Origin: Uliginosibacterium sp. 31-16
Lineage (GTDB): Bacteria > Pseudomonadota > Gammaproteobacteria > Burkholderiales > Rhodocyclaceae
Assembly (NCBI RefSeq): GCF_030730865.1
Contig: NZ_JAVALZ010000006.1
Location: 1 to 64,000 of the forward strand
DNA length: 64,000 nucleotides
Direction: 5' to 3'
The number at the start of each line of letters is the position of its first letter. Positions within the stretch are counted from its first letter, which is position 1. The notes under the pieces are model-generated. The model worked only from the letters and a program-made list of their open reading frames with translations, was not told the DNA's origin and did no database searches. This document shows, piece after piece, positions 1-9,764 of this stretch. Both the position numbers and the translations under genes were made by a program.

Positions 1-202
1 CAACTTCGCTTCAAACCCGCCGTCAGCAGAGAAACGAGATTATGAAGAATCCCGAACAAACCGTCAAGCCCATTTGCCCATATTTGTGCACTGCCCCTTC
101 ACTCCGGTTTGCATCAACTTCCCCCGCCCATACGGTCAGCGGCCCTCTAGATGAATTGCGCTAATATCGGAATCCCATTCATGCCTTCAAGGATTTCGGC
201 GC
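1..202. other. 5' flank of the pilus operon, no gene recognised
   Basis: No open frame here looks like a gene. A TAATAT hexamer at 162-167 could be a -10 box for the secretin operon, but no convincing -35 box stands at the right distance. An AAGGA at 188-192 is a usable ribosome binding site for the GTG at 203. Confidence 0.4.
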
Positions 203-1993
203 GTGATTTATCTTGCCCGCTTACATGGCCTGCTGATCGTCCTGCTCCTGAGTGCGTGCGCGTCCCCCGGCGTCAAGCTGACGGCGGACAAGCATGTCAG
301 TGAGGCAAACAACGCTGTCATCGCCCCGCCCCAGATCCCTCCAGTGGCAATGCGCAGTTTCAGCCTGCCTGCCCCGAAGGCTCAGCCGAAACCAGAGACC
401 TACTCTGTGGTCGTCAGCAATGTGAAGGTGCAAGATTTGCTGTTTGCCTTGTCGCGCGACGCGAAGGTCAACATAGACATCCATCCAGGGTTGAGCGGCA
501 ATGTCACGCTCAATGCGCTGGACCAAACCCTGCCCCAGTTGCTGACCCGCATCGCCAAGCAGGTAGATCTGCGCTTCGAGCTGGACGGACCGAATCTGGT
601 TGTAATGCCGGACACCCCTTATCTGCGCAATTACAAGATTGACTATGTAAACCTCTCCCGCGACACCAGCAGCACCATCTCGGTAGCATCCCAGATCGGT
701 TCGGCAGTGAGCACCGGAACAGACGGCAATACATCACAGAACCAGACTCAAGGCAGCGGATCATCCGCACGCATCCAGAATTCATCCCGGAACCGTTTCT
801 GGGACAGCTTGATCCAGAACGTGAAGGATCTGCTTCGTGAAACGGACAAGGTATTGCCCGAAGGTAGCCTGGAACGCACGGTTCAGGTCGAAACCCAAGG
901 CTCCAGCACCCAGCAGGAAACTCGCAAGAGCAAGGCCGAAGCAGTGTCCCGCACGGGCGGTGACACCGCCAGTACGGCCGCAACAACCGAGAAGGTCGTG
1001 ACTTTCCGCGAAGCCGCTTCAGTCATTGCCAATATAGAGACGGGCGTTCTCACGGTACGGGCGACTTCTCGCCAACAGGAAAAGGTTCAGGAGTTTCTCG
1101 ACCGCGTGATGGCCAGCGCCAAACGTCAGGTACTCATCGAGGCGACGATTGCCGAAGTCCAGCTGACCCAGAATTACCAGCAAGGGATCGACTGGTCTGC
1201 GCTGAATGTCTTCGATTCCGGATTCAACATCATTCAGAAAGCCGCTGGCGCCATCACCGGCACGGCACCTTCGTCACTATTGGAACTAGCCAGCAACGGC
1301 CAGCAGTTCACCAGCTCAATCCGCCTGCTTGAATCCTTCGGCACGGTCAAGGTGCTCTCCAGCCCGAAACTATCCGTACTCAACAACCAGACAGCCGTAA
1401 TGAAGGTGGTGGACGACAACATCTATTTCACCTACGAGATCAAGGAGACCGACGCCTCCACCGTAGGGCCGGCCAAAACTACCATCACCTCCACCTTGCA
1501 CTCCGTACCGGTCGGGCTGGTGCTGACCATCACTCCGCAAGTAGGCGAAGACGACTCCGTCACACTCAACATCCGTCCCAGCCTGTCCCGGGTGATTGGC
1601 CAGAAAACAGATCCAAGCCTGCAATTGATGAGCAAGACAACGACGACCATCACCAACACCATCCCGATCATCCGTGCACGTGAGTTCGACTCTGTAATGC
1701 GCATCAACAACGGGAACATCGCGGTCATGGGCGGCTTGATGGAAGACGCACTCAACAACACCGACGATTCGGTGCCGGGCATCTCCAATACCAAACTGAT
1801 CGGCGGTCTGTTCCAGAATCGCAATGACACCAAGAGCAAAACCGAACTGGTGATTTTCGTTCGCCCGACCATCATTCGCAGCCCGAGCCTAGAGGGCGAC
1901 TACCGCAGCTTTGCGACCCAGGTGCCAACCGAGCAATTTTTCGATGGAAATGCCGGACCCGCCATCCCCCGGCTGCCCGAGGCCAAGCCATGA
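203..1993 (+). CDS. mshL: MshL-like outer-membrane secretin (lipoprotein)
   Basis: Forms the gated outer-membrane channel of a type IV pilus (MSHA type) or related secretion machine. The 596-residue product starts at GTG and has a lipoprotein signal ending in the lipobox LSAC, with Cys19 as the lipidation site. A secretin N-domain lies near residues 65-140. Low-complexity Ser/Thr/Gln stretches follow at about 165-195 and 225-260. The C-terminal half (about 300-575) is the secretin core, with the typical VPVGLVLTITPQV segment and the late GGL..D pattern. It is the first gene of the operon and ends 4 bp into the next start. A T2SS GspD assignment is less likely, because the product is short and has few N-domains. 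Confidence 0.85.
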   Translation: MIYLARLHGLLIVLLLSACASPGVKLTADKHVSEANNAVIAPPQIPPVAMRSFSLPAPKAQPKPETYSVVVSNVKVQDLLFALSRDAKVNIDIHPGLSGNVTLNALDQTLPQLLTRIAKQVDLRFELDGPNLVVMPDTPYLRNYKIDYVNLSRDTSSTISVASQIGSAVSTGTDGNTSQNQTQGSGSSARIQNSSRNRFWDSLIQNVKDLLRETDKVLPEGSLERTVQVETQGSSTQQETRKSKAEAVSRTGGDTASTAATTEKVVTFREAASVIANIETGVLTVRATSRQQEKVQEFLDRVMASAKRQVLIEATIAEVQLTQNYQQGIDWSALNVFDSGFNIIQKAAGAITGTAPSSLLELASNGQQFTSSIRLLESFGTVKVLSSPKLSVLNNQTAVMKVVDDNIYFTYEIKETDASTVGPAKTTITSTLHSVPVGLVLTITPQVGEDDSVTLNIRPSLSRVIGQKTDPSLQLMSKTTTTITNTIPIIRAREFDSVMRINNGNIAVMGGLMEDALNNTDDSVPGISNTKLIGGLFQNRNDTKSKTELVIFVRPTIIRSPSLEGDYRSFATQVPTEQFFDGNAGPAIPRLPEAKP

Positions 1994-3198
1994 GTCTGCT
2001 CATCGAGGCGCTGAAACAGGCCGAAGCAGCGCAGAGGCAGGCAACGACAGACACGCCCGCCAACGGAGCGGCGCTGCAACTGGAGCCCGTCGCGCCCTCC
2101 TTGCCGGAACCCCCGCCAGCCTCCACTCCCGCCGGCGAACCGCAAGCGGCCCCGATTGCAGCCCGTTCGGCGCGTACGGCCACTCGCGTGCCGCCACGCG
2201 AAGCAGTGCGCGAACTCTTCGAGATCAAGCGCGCCGCACCCAGCCGCTTGCCACTGATGCTTGCAGCAGGTGGCCTGCTGATACTGCTGGCGGGTGGTGC
2301 TTACGTCTGGTGGGCCACCCAGCCACGCGGCGGAATGCAGGTGGGCCCCGGCCTTTCGTCGCCCGCCCGGACAGAAACCACACCCCAGCCGATCGCCGTA
2401 CCATCCACTCTCCCTTTGCCGAGCACAGACATCTCGGCAGGAAGCGCAGACGCTTCAGCAGCGCCTTTGTCCGCACAGCCAAGCATGAAGCCGGTCGACA
2501 GGCCTCATGGCTCGAAAGCCGCTGCAGACAAGCCTCTCCAGACCCCATCCCCTGAGACGCCCGTCGTACGCCGCTCTCCACCAAGCCCCATTGCAAACGA
2601 AGCTGCCTCGCCCATTCAACAGGCCTACACTGCCTATACCGCAGGGGATTTGGCCCGGGCACGCCAGGGTTTTCTTGGCATCCTGCGCTCCGAACCGAAA
2701 AATCTTGATGTGCTCAATGCACTGGGGCTGATTGCCCTGCACAGTGGTCGCCAGGCCGAAGCCGAACACTATTACCGGCAGGCACTGGTCATCGACCCCA
2801 AGGATGCCACCGCACGTTCCCAGCTTGCCCTGCTCTACGGAGAAGGTGATCCGGTGACAGCCGAGACACGCCTGCGCAGTCTGCTGATCGAGCAGCCCGA
2901 GTCAGCGCCAGCCCTGTTCGCGCTGGGCAGCATCTATGCCCGTCAATCCCGCTGGAGCGAAGCACAGCAAGCATTCTTCCAGGCCCATGCCCTGGACGCG
3001 GCCAACGCCGATACGCTCTACAACCTTGCCGTCAGCCTCGATCATCTGAATCAGCCCCGGCTGGCACAGGAGTATTACGAACGCTCGGCAGTCGCAGCGC
3101 GTCGCAGCCAGGTCGCGTTCGATCCGGCGGCTGCCCGCCAGCGTGCAGCCGCCCTGCAGGATGCCTCCGCAGCCACAAGCAAACCCGCCAGCCCCTGA
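1990..3198 (+). CDS. TPR protein of the pilus system, MshN/GspB-like
   Basis: The 402-residue protein has a short cytoplasmic start (MSLLIEALKQAE), typical of GspB/MshN-like accessory proteins. One transmembrane helix lies near residues 84-106. A Pro/Ala-rich periplasmic linker runs to about residue 200, and several TPR units fill about 210-385. In MSHA systems the equivalent protein sits between the secretin and the ATPase, as here, and probably helps secretin assembly. The start overlaps the secretin stop (ATGA). The usual ExeA-like ATPase MshM, expected beside it, is absent. Confidence 0.75.
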   Translation: MSLLIEALKQAEAAQRQATTDTPANGAALQLEPVAPSLPEPPPASTPAGEPQAAPIAARSARTATRVPPREAVRELFEIKRAAPSRLPLMLAAGGLLILLAGGAYVWWATQPRGGMQVGPGLSSPARTETTPQPIAVPSTLPLPSTDISAGSADASAAPLSAQPSMKPVDRPHGSKAAADKPLQTPSPETPVVRRSPPSPIANEAASPIQQAYTAYTAGDLARARQGFLGILRSEPKNLDVLNALGLIALHSGRQAEAEHYYRQALVIDPKDATARSQLALLYGEGDPVTAETRLRSLLIEQPESAPALFALGSIYARQSRWSEAQQAFFQAHALDAANADTLYNLAVSLDHLNQPRLAQEYYERSAVAARRSQVAFDPAAARQRAAALQDASAATSKPASP

Positions 3199-3213
3199 GC
3201 GGCGTTTTCAGTC

Positions 3214-4926
3214 ATGAATGCACCTCACCATCAACCTCTCGGGCAGTTGCTGATCACGCATGGCGTGATCACCGATGATCAGCTGCGCATCGCGCTGCAT
3301 GAACAAAGCCGTTCCAATCTCGCTCTGGGGAAGCTCCTGGTGCAGCTCGGTTTCGTTACCGAAGCGGCGCTGCGCGATGCCCTGTCCGAATCGCTGGGCA
3401 AGCAGGGCGTCGATCTGGCGCGCGCAATTGCCGACCCGGACGCCTTGGCGCAGGTGCCGGAAGAGCTCGCCAAACGGCACCGCCTGCTGCCACTGCGCTG
3501 GGACGCCGAGGCTCGTCGCCTGACCGTAGCGATTGCCGACACCGACGATATCGTTGCGCTGGACAAGCTGCGCTCGATCCTGCCCGAAGAAACGCAGGTC
3601 GACACCCTGCTGGCAGGTGAAAACGAGATTGCCCATGCCATCGACCAGTATTACGGCTTTGAACTGTCGATTGACGGCATCCTTACCGAAATCGAAACCG
3701 GAGAGATCGATTACCGCTCACTGGCGGCCAGCGACCAGTACGACCAGCCCATCGTGCGCCTGATCGACGCGCTGATGGCCGATGGCGTGAAGCGCGACGC
3801 GTCCGACATCCACTTCGAACCGGAAGCAAGTTTCCTGCGCATCCGCTACCGCATCGACGGTCTGCTGCGCCAGATCCGCGTATTGCACAAATCCTACTGG
3901 TCGGCCATGGCTGTGCGCATCAAGGTGATGGCTGGGCTGAACATCGCCGAGACGCGCGCGCCGCAGGATGGTCGCATCTCGTTGAATGTGCGCGGGCGCC
4001 CGGTGGATTTCCGCGTCTCGTCGCAGCCCACGATCCACGGTGAGAACGTTGTCCTGCGCATCCTCGACCGGCAGAAAGGCATCGTGCCACTGGACCGTTT
4101 AGGGCTCGGCGACAGCCAGCTTGAAATGCTCAAGCTGATGATTGCCCGCCCTGAAGGAATCATCCTGTTTACCGGCCCCACCGGCAGCGGCAAGACAACC
4201 ACCCTGTACTCGATCCTGAACCACATCAACTCCGAGGGCATCAACATCATGACCCTCGAAGATCCGGTCGAATATCCGATGCCGATGATCCGCCAGACTT
4301 CGGTGTCCGAAGCCACCAAACTGGATTTCGCCAACGGCATCCGCTCGATGATGCGCCAGGATCCAGACGTAATCCTGGTCGGCGAAATCCGCGACGAGGA
4401 AACCGCGGAAATGGCCTTTCGCGCCTCGATGACCGGCCATCAGGTCTACGCCACCCTGCACACCAACTCGGCCATCGGCGTCATTCCGCGCCTGTTCGAC
4501 ATCGGCATCCTGCCCGACATCATGGCCGGCAACATCATCGGTGTCGTCGCCCAGCGTCTGGTGCGCAAGCTGTGCCCGCACTGCCGGCGGCAGCGTGCGC
4601 CAGAGCCGTATGAGCTCAAACTGCTCGGCGTATCCAGCGAACGTCCCGTGCACTCGCTCTACGAAGCAGTTGGCTGCCCTGCCTGCGAGCAGCAGGGTTA
4701 CAAGGGCCGCATGGCGATCATGGAGCTGATGCGCATGGACGCCGACATCGACGAATTGATCGCCCGCCGCGCCACCTATCGCGAAGTGCGCAACGCCGCA
4801 CGCGCAAAGGGCTTCCGCACGCTCGCCGAAGACGGCATCCGCCGCGTCATGGAAGGTCAGACCACGCTGGAAGAACTCGCCCGCGTGGTGGACCTCACCG
4901 AGCGCATGTTCAGCGCCGAGCTCTGA
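3214..4926 (+). CDS. mshE: Type IV pilus/T2SS assembly ATPase, MshE-like
   Basis: Cytoplasmic hexameric ATPase that drives pilus or pseudopilus assembly. The 570 residues begin with two tandem MshEN-type motifs of the LGxxLxxxGxIT..QLxxAL..Q form (residues about 5-60), a fold that binds c-di-GMP in the Vibrio MshE family. The catalytic half shows Walker A GPTGSGKTT at about 321-329 and Walker B LVGEIRDEET near 388. The zinc tetracysteine of PilB/GspE proteins is CPHC near 454 and CPAC near 489. The arginine that normally precedes LG in the first MshEN motif is Pro here, so nucleotide binding is plausible but unproven. Confidence 0.9.
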   Translation: MNAPHHQPLGQLLITHGVITDDQLRIALHEQSRSNLALGKLLVQLGFVTEAALRDALSESLGKQGVDLARAIADPDALAQVPEELAKRHRLLPLRWDAEARRLTVAIADTDDIVALDKLRSILPEETQVDTLLAGENEIAHAIDQYYGFELSIDGILTEIETGEIDYRSLAASDQYDQPIVRLIDALMADGVKRDASDIHFEPEASFLRIRYRIDGLLRQIRVLHKSYWSAMAVRIKVMAGLNIAETRAPQDGRISLNVRGRPVDFRVSSQPTIHGENVVLRILDRQKGIVPLDRLGLGDSQLEMLKLMIARPEGIILFTGPTGSGKTTTLYSILNHINSEGINIMTLEDPVEYPMPMIRQTSVSEATKLDFANGIRSMMRQDPDVILVGEIRDEETAEMAFRASMTGHQVYATLHTNSAIGVIPRLFDIGILPDIMAGNIIGVVAQRLVRKLCPHCRRQRAPEPYELKLLGVSSERPVHSLYEAVGCPACEQQGYKGRMAIMELMRMDADIDELIARRATYREVRNAARAKGFRTLAEDGIRRVMEGQTTLEELARVVDLTERMFSAEL

Positions 4927-4939
4927 GAAGGTCTGCGCC

Positions 4940-6142
4940 ATGGCCATCTTCGCCTACAAAGCCATGAACGCCGGTGGCAATCTCGTGCACGGTGAGCTGG
5001 ATGCACTCAATCCGGTCGATCTGGAGATGCGCCTCAAACGCATGGATCTGGATCTCATCACCGGAGTCCCCTCGCGCAACCCGCTGCGGCATACACGCGG
5101 GCGCTTGCCCGTGCGCGAGCGCATGCATTTCTGCTTCCATCTGGAACAGCTCACCCGCGCCGGCGTCCCCCTGATCGATTCGCTGACTGATCTGCGCGAC
5201 TCCACCGAACACCCGCGCATGCATGCGGTCATCGCCTCGCTGGTCGAGGGCATCGAGGGTGGGCGCAGTCTGTCTCAGGCGCTGGCCGAGCATTCCGATG
5301 CTTTCGATTCCGTATTCTGTGCGCTGGTCCGCGCTGGTGAAACCAGCGGCAACCTGCCCGATGTGCTGAAGGAGCTGAACGAAGCGCTCAAGCGCGAGGA
5401 TGAACTCTCATCCTTCGTGCGCAAGCTGGCGATTTACCCCAGCTTCGTACTCTCCATCACGCTGGTCGCCGTTTTCGTCGCCATGATCTACGTGGTCCCG
5501 GAACTCGCCAAGCTGTTCCGTTCCACCGGCATCGAACTGCCGTTTCAGACCAGACTGCTGATGTGGACATCCACCTTCATTTCGCGCTTCTGGCCTTTCA
5601 TCATTGGCGCAGCTGCAGCAGGTGCCATCATCCTCAGCACCCTGATCCGCACCCACCCGGCGACCACCCGCCGCTGGGACAGATTCAAACTCGGCTTCCC
5701 GCTGCTGGGTACGGTGTACCGCAAAATCGTGCTGTCGCGCTTTGCCAACCTGTTTGCCATGATGTACGCCTCCGGCATCCCGATCATCGACACCATTCGT
5801 GTCGCCCAGGATGTGGTGGGCAACCGCGTGATGCGCGATGCGCTGGAACAGGTGGAACAACTCATTGCCGAAGGGCAGAATGTGACCGCAGCCTTTGCCA
5901 CCGTCGGCCTGTTCCCCCCGCTGGTAGTGCGCATGCTGCGCGTGGGCGAACACACCGGCTCGCTTGATCAGGCGCTGCACAATGTCAGCTATTTCTACGA
6001 ACGCGATGTCCGCGAATCCACCGCCAACCTGCAGGTCACGATGGAAGTGTTGCTGATGGTCTTGCTCGGCGGGCTTATCCTGTGGATCGCGATTTCAGTG
6101 CTCGGCCCGGTGTACGACGTCATCACCAAGATGAAGATCTGA
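4940..6142 (+). CDS. mshG: Inner-membrane platform protein, PilC/GspF/MshG-like
   Basis: Polytopic platform protein that couples the assembly ATPase to the pilin pool. At 400 residues it has the family's usual length. Two T2SSF domains lie at about 65-190 and 268-390, each followed by hydrophobic helices (near 165-190, 215-235 and 370-395). A good GAGAAGG ribosome binding site precedes the ATG at 4940. It sits 13 bp after the ATPase gene and 1 bp before the next one, so it is clearly co-transcribed. Confidence 0.9.
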   Translation: MAIFAYKAMNAGGNLVHGELDALNPVDLEMRLKRMDLDLITGVPSRNPLRHTRGRLPVRERMHFCFHLEQLTRAGVPLIDSLTDLRDSTEHPRMHAVIASLVEGIEGGRSLSQALAEHSDAFDSVFCALVRAGETSGNLPDVLKELNEALKREDELSSFVRKLAIYPSFVLSITLVAVFVAMIYVVPELAKLFRSTGIELPFQTRLLMWTSTFISRFWPFIIGAAAAGAIILSTLIRTHPATTRRWDRFKLGFPLLGTVYRKIVLSRFANLFAMMYASGIPIIDTIRVAQDVVGNRVMRDALEQVEQLIAEGQNVTAAFATVGLFPPLVVRMLRVGEHTGSLDQALHNVSYFYERDVRESTANLQVTMEVLLMVLLGGLILWIAISVLGPVYDVITKMKI

Positions 6143-6143
6143 C

Positions 6144-7631
6144 ATGCTCACACGCTATCTTCACTGCATCGACAACTCCGGCCTCGCCAGCTACATCAGC
6201 GCGGGTGGACAGATCCAGCCCCTGGCTCGATACGCAGACGGCAACGATGGCTCCAGCCAGTTTGCCGCCTGGCTCAGCACGGCCCGCGCCGGGACGCATA
6301 CCATTCTCGTCGATCTGCCGGATGAAGGCTTTCACAGCGAAAGCATTCCCTACGTTGCCGGCACCGATCGCAAGACCCTGATCGCCCGCAAGCAGGCTCA
6401 ACTCTTCTTCGGCTCACCCTTCAGCACGGCCATTTCACTGGGTCGCGAAAAGGAAGGGCGACGCGACGAGCGTGTGCTGTTCACTGCCATCACCCGCCCT
6501 GCCGCACTGGAGCCCTGGCTGGCTGTCCTGCGCCAGCAGGAAGCCCCGCTGGCCGCGCTCTACAGCGTGCCCTTGCTGACGCGCCAACTCCTCGGCGGAC
6601 TGCAGGTCGACGCTCCGCGCGGGCTGATTGTCAGCTTCTCGTCCGCGGGCATCCGCCAGACCTACTTCGAGAACGGCGAGCTGCGTTTCTCGCGTCTCTC
6701 GCCCGCACCCGAAGGTGACTACGCCACCTGGGGCGAAGCCTGCCTGCGTGAAAGCCAGAAAACCCTGCAATACCTCAGCACCCAGCGCTGGATCACCCGC
6801 AGCACACGCCTGCCGGTCTGGCTGCTGCTCGCCCGCCACGATTTCGCTCCGGTGCTGGCGAATCTTGAACGCGCCGAACAGCTCGACTTCCGCCTCGTCA
6901 ATCTGGAAACCCTCTCCCACCATTTTGGCGAGCGCAGTCGCACCACCGCGTCCGACAGCCTCCCGCTGACGATGCGTCTGGCCCTGCGCGCCGGGCACGC
7001 TCCGCAACTGGCGCCCGACAGCGAGCGCCGCAGCTACCGCCTGCAACTGCTGCGTCGAGCCATCCTGTGGGGCGGCTCCCTGGCCGCCATGGTGCTGGCC
7101 AGCCTCGCCCTGCACAACCATCTGAGCAGCCGCAATCTGTGGCAACAACGCACCACCCTGCAGGCCGAAAGCCGGCAGGAAGAGCTGCGCTACCAGCAAC
7201 TGCTGGCCACCTTGCCGCAACTGCCTACCAGCCTCGAATCACTGCACAGTGTGGTCAACGGCATCGATCAACTGGCCGGGCGCCGTGCTGATCCGGCCGA
7301 GGCCTTGCGCCGCCTGTCACTGGCGCTGAACGCCTATGCCGACATCGACGTGCAGCGCATTGACTGGCAGCTCGCAGACGAAGCCCGCAGCAGCGCCAGC
7401 GTCACGCTGGAAGCAGCCCTGCCACTGACGGCCGCCGCCGACCCACGCGCCGCCATCACCCGCATCCGTGCCTTTACCGCCGAATTGCGCAAGCCGGACA
7501 GCGAAGTCAGCCTGCTCGCCCTGCCCTTCGACGTCGAGTCCGACAAGACCTTGCGCAGCAGCGCCGAAACCCTCAACAAACGCCCCGAATTCAAGCTGCG
7601 CCTGCTGATCAGTCAGGGAGTGACCCCGTGA
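6144..7631 (+). CDS. PilM/PilN-like fusion, alignment-complex protein of the pilus system
   Basis: The 495-residue protein has an N-terminal half of about 300 residues that looks like a divergent PilM/MshI/GspL actin-like region. One transmembrane helix follows at about 309-328, then a coiled region and a periplasmic PilN/GspL-type domain to the C-terminus. In type II secretion GspL has this same cytoplasmic-TM-periplasmic plan. The stop overlaps the start of the PilO-like gene as GTGA. The role (linking ATPase and platform to the periplasmic alignment complex) is inferred from domain plan and position, because primary sequence similarity is low. Confidence 0.65.
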   Translation: MLTRYLHCIDNSGLASYISAGGQIQPLARYADGNDGSSQFAAWLSTARAGTHTILVDLPDEGFHSESIPYVAGTDRKTLIARKQAQLFFGSPFSTAISLGREKEGRRDERVLFTAITRPAALEPWLAVLRQQEAPLAALYSVPLLTRQLLGGLQVDAPRGLIVSFSSAGIRQTYFENGELRFSRLSPAPEGDYATWGEACLRESQKTLQYLSTQRWITRSTRLPVWLLLARHDFAPVLANLERAEQLDFRLVNLETLSHHFGERSRTTASDSLPLTMRLALRAGHAPQLAPDSERRSYRLQLLRRAILWGGSLAAMVLASLALHNHLSSRNLWQQRTTLQAESRQEELRYQQLLATLPQLPTSLESLHSVVNGIDQLAGRRADPAEALRRLSLALNAYADIDVQRIDWQLADEARSSASVTLEAALPLTAAADPRAAITRIRAFTAELRKPDSEVSLLALPFDVESDKTLRSSAETLNKRPEFKLRLLISQGVTP

Positions 7632-8263
7632 AAACCACCCGCGCCAGCAGCGTCGTCTCCCGTCAGCTCAGCCTCAGCATCCTCACCGCCGTGATTCTCA
7701 TCGCACTGGGCGCCGGCCTGCTGTGGGGTTCCCAGCAGCAATTGCTGCGCGCCCGGCGCGATCACGCCCAGGAGCGCAGTGCAGCCCAGGCCCTGCATCA
7801 GCGCTACCAGAAAGCCCAGGCCGACGAGCCCACCATCCGCACCACCATCGCCCGCTTCAACCGGTACCAGCAACAAGGCCTGGTCGGTGCCGAGAACCGT
7901 CTGGACTGGGCCAATGCCGTCCGCAGCATCGGCCAGGCCCGGCGCATCGACAAGCTCGAATTCACCCTCGCCCCCCAGCGCGAGCTGGGCAAACTCGATG
8001 CGGAAAGGCACTTCAGCACCCACGCCAGCCAGATGAAACTCAGCATGCAAGTGCTGCACGAAGGCGACCTGCTACGCGTGCTCGCAGACCTGCATGCCTT
8101 GCCCGGCGCCCTGATCCAGCCGCGCCGCTGCAGCCTCAGCCCGTTGAGCAACGGAGCTGATCAAGGCAACAGCCGCCTCGCTGCCGAATGCGAGCTAGAC
8201 TGGATTACCGTCGAAGCGTCCGGCGCCGTGCCGGCCACACCTGCCACCTCGAACCCGCCATGA
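7628..8263 (+). CDS. PilO/GspM-like alignment-complex protein
   Basis: The 211-residue protein starts at GTG, overlapping the previous stop by 4 bp. A short cytoplasmic tail is followed by one transmembrane helix (about 15-37), an Ala/Gln/Arg-rich coiled coil (38-80) and a periplasmic domain. This is the PilO/GspM/MshJ architecture, and the position right after a PilN-like protein agrees. No catalytic motif is present. The assignment rests on topology and gene order. Confidence 0.6.
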   Translation: MKTTRASSVVSRQLSLSILTAVILIALGAGLLWGSQQQLLRARRDHAQERSAAQALHQRYQKAQADEPTIRTTIARFNRYQQQGLVGAENRLDWANAVRSIGQARRIDKLEFTLAPQRELGKLDAERHFSTHASQMKLSMQVLHEGDLLRVLADLHALPGALIQPRRCSLSPLSNGADQGNSRLAAECELDWITVEASGAVPATPATSNPP

Positions 8264-8688
8264 GAGCACCTCGCACAGCCGCTCGCAGCCTCATTCTTCA
8301 AGCCATCACCGCCATAAGCCTTGTCTGGTGCGGCTGTGCATGGGGGCAGGCTGCAGAAGCCCGTCAGGAGCCGCTCTCCGAGCAAGAGCTAGGCCGCCTT
8401 TTCCATACCCCGCAGCAGCGCGCCGTACTTGACGAACTGCGCCGCCGCAACGCCCGCATCAGCCGCGAACAACAATCCGACACCATCACCCTGCAAGGCA
8501 TCGTGCGCCGCTCCAGCGGCCGCAGCACTGTCTGGATCAACGGCCAAGCCCATAGCGAACACGCCCCGGTCGCCAGCTACGGCGACCGCTCCGCCCGCGT
8601 CTTCGTCGGCGAAGGCAAAACCGTGGAGCTCAAGGTCGGCGAGCAGGTGAAGCTCACGCCCGAATCCAGTACGGAGAAACGGCCGTGA
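8260..8688 (+). CDS. PilP/MshK-like periplasmic protein
   Basis: The ATG at 8260 overlaps the preceding stop (ATGA), giving 142 residues. A signal-like hydrophobic segment covers about residues 10-30. The rest contains the pattern GIVRRSSGRSTVWINGQ, typical of MshK/PilP/GspC-like proteins whose small beta domain touches the secretin. It would complete the M/N-O-P alignment complex before the pseudopilins. Support is operon position plus this pattern. Confidence 0.55.
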   Translation: MRAPRTAARSLILQAITAISLVWCGCAWGQAAEARQEPLSEQELGRLFHTPQQRAVLDELRRRNARISREQQSDTITLQGIVRRSSGRSTVWINGQAHSEHAPVASYGDRSARVFVGEGKTVELKVGEQVKLTPESSTEKRP

Positions 8689-9764
8689 AACGCGGGGAGC
8701 GGGGGTATGTGCTGCTGGCAATGCTGGCGCTCGTGCTCGCCGTGTCAGCCGTGGCCCTTGTCTCTGGAGCCAACCACTTTGCCGGAAACCGGGAATTGAG
8801 TGCCCGGCGTGACACCCTGAAAGCACTCCAGACTGCGCGCGAATTGCTGCTGGCCCGCGCCCTGGCGGAAGACAACACCCCGGGCGCCCTGCCCTGCCCG
8901 TCTCCGGACGAGAGCGGCAGCACGGTCACCGAGTGTGCTCCTAACACCACCGGGGTCATCGGCCGCCTGCCCTGGAAAACCCTTGGCACAACGCCGCTGC
9001 TGGACGGCGACGGGGAGTGTCTCTGGTATGCCCTCAGCGTACCGCAACGCAATGGCGTGCCTGCACAGTGCCGTGATGACTCTCACGACGGAGAAGCGCT
9101 CTGTCTGTCGGTGCCGGCAACGCCTCCCATCAATCCAGCGACAGTTCCTTCCCTTGTCGCCAACGGAGAGAAGGTGGTTGCTGTTCTATTCGCTCCGAGC
9201 CGTTCTCTGAGCACACAAACTGGGCGTGGATCTGGAAGTGGAGGTTGCCGCAGTGGAAGCCCAGACCAATTTCTGGAAAGCCCCGGCACATCAGGAACTG
9301 CGGTCAGCACCACCATTTCCAGCCCTCAGCCGGGCGGGAACGATCAGATATTGGTGATAACCCAACAGGATGTAATGAAAGTTGTTGCCGCACGTTTTTT
9401 GCGCCGTTTGGCCGATTCGGGCATTGCATTCACCGATGGACCACTCGCAGACACCCGCGGCCTAACCTCCCCCAGTCAACAGGCTTTCGATCTGAAATTG
9501 CTGACAACTCAGGACACCCCAAATTACGCCAAAGCGACTGGCAGTGCGGCCTGCCCGCGTACAAGCACGCTGGTGGACGGGTTGCCTTCCTCGCTCAACT
9601 ACAAGCACCCCGTCAGCACGCTGTGCCTGAACGACTGGTACACCTGGATCAGCTTCGACAGCAGCAAGAACCTGCTTTCCATCAGCATCCCGCCAGCGAA
9701 TGCCGGGGAAAAAACCGTCATCTGTTCTGCAACGCCTGGCAGCAAAGAGGTTCTCTGTGTCTGA
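8685..9764 (+). CDS. Type II/IV pseudopilin-like protein (large)
   Basis: The 359-residue product starts at GTG (8685), overlapping the previous stop as GTGA. The N-terminus MKRGERGYVLLAMLALVLA resembles a prepilin leader (Gly before an aromatic residue and a hydrophobic helix) but lacks the canonical FTLxE. The body has several Cys pairs and Gly/Ser-rich stretches, and it contains the CPSPDESG pattern also seen in its neighbour as CPAASAESG. It could be a minor pseudopilin of the MshO/GspK class. Function is inferred from the leader and location. Confidence 0.55.
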   Translation: MKRGERGYVLLAMLALVLAVSAVALVSGANHFAGNRELSARRDTLKALQTARELLLARALAEDNTPGALPCPSPDESGSTVTECAPNTTGVIGRLPWKTLGTTPLLDGDGECLWYALSVPQRNGVPAQCRDDSHDGEALCLSVPATPPINPATVPSLVANGEKVVAVLFAPSRSLSTQTGRGSGSGGCRSGSPDQFLESPGTSGTAVSTTISSPQPGGNDQILVITQQDVMKVVAARFLRRLADSGIAFTDGPLADTRGLTSPSQQAFDLKLLTTQDTPNYAKATGSAACPRTSTLVDGLPSSLNYKHPVSTLCLNDWYTWISFDSSKNLLSISIPPANAGEKTVICSATPGSKEVLCV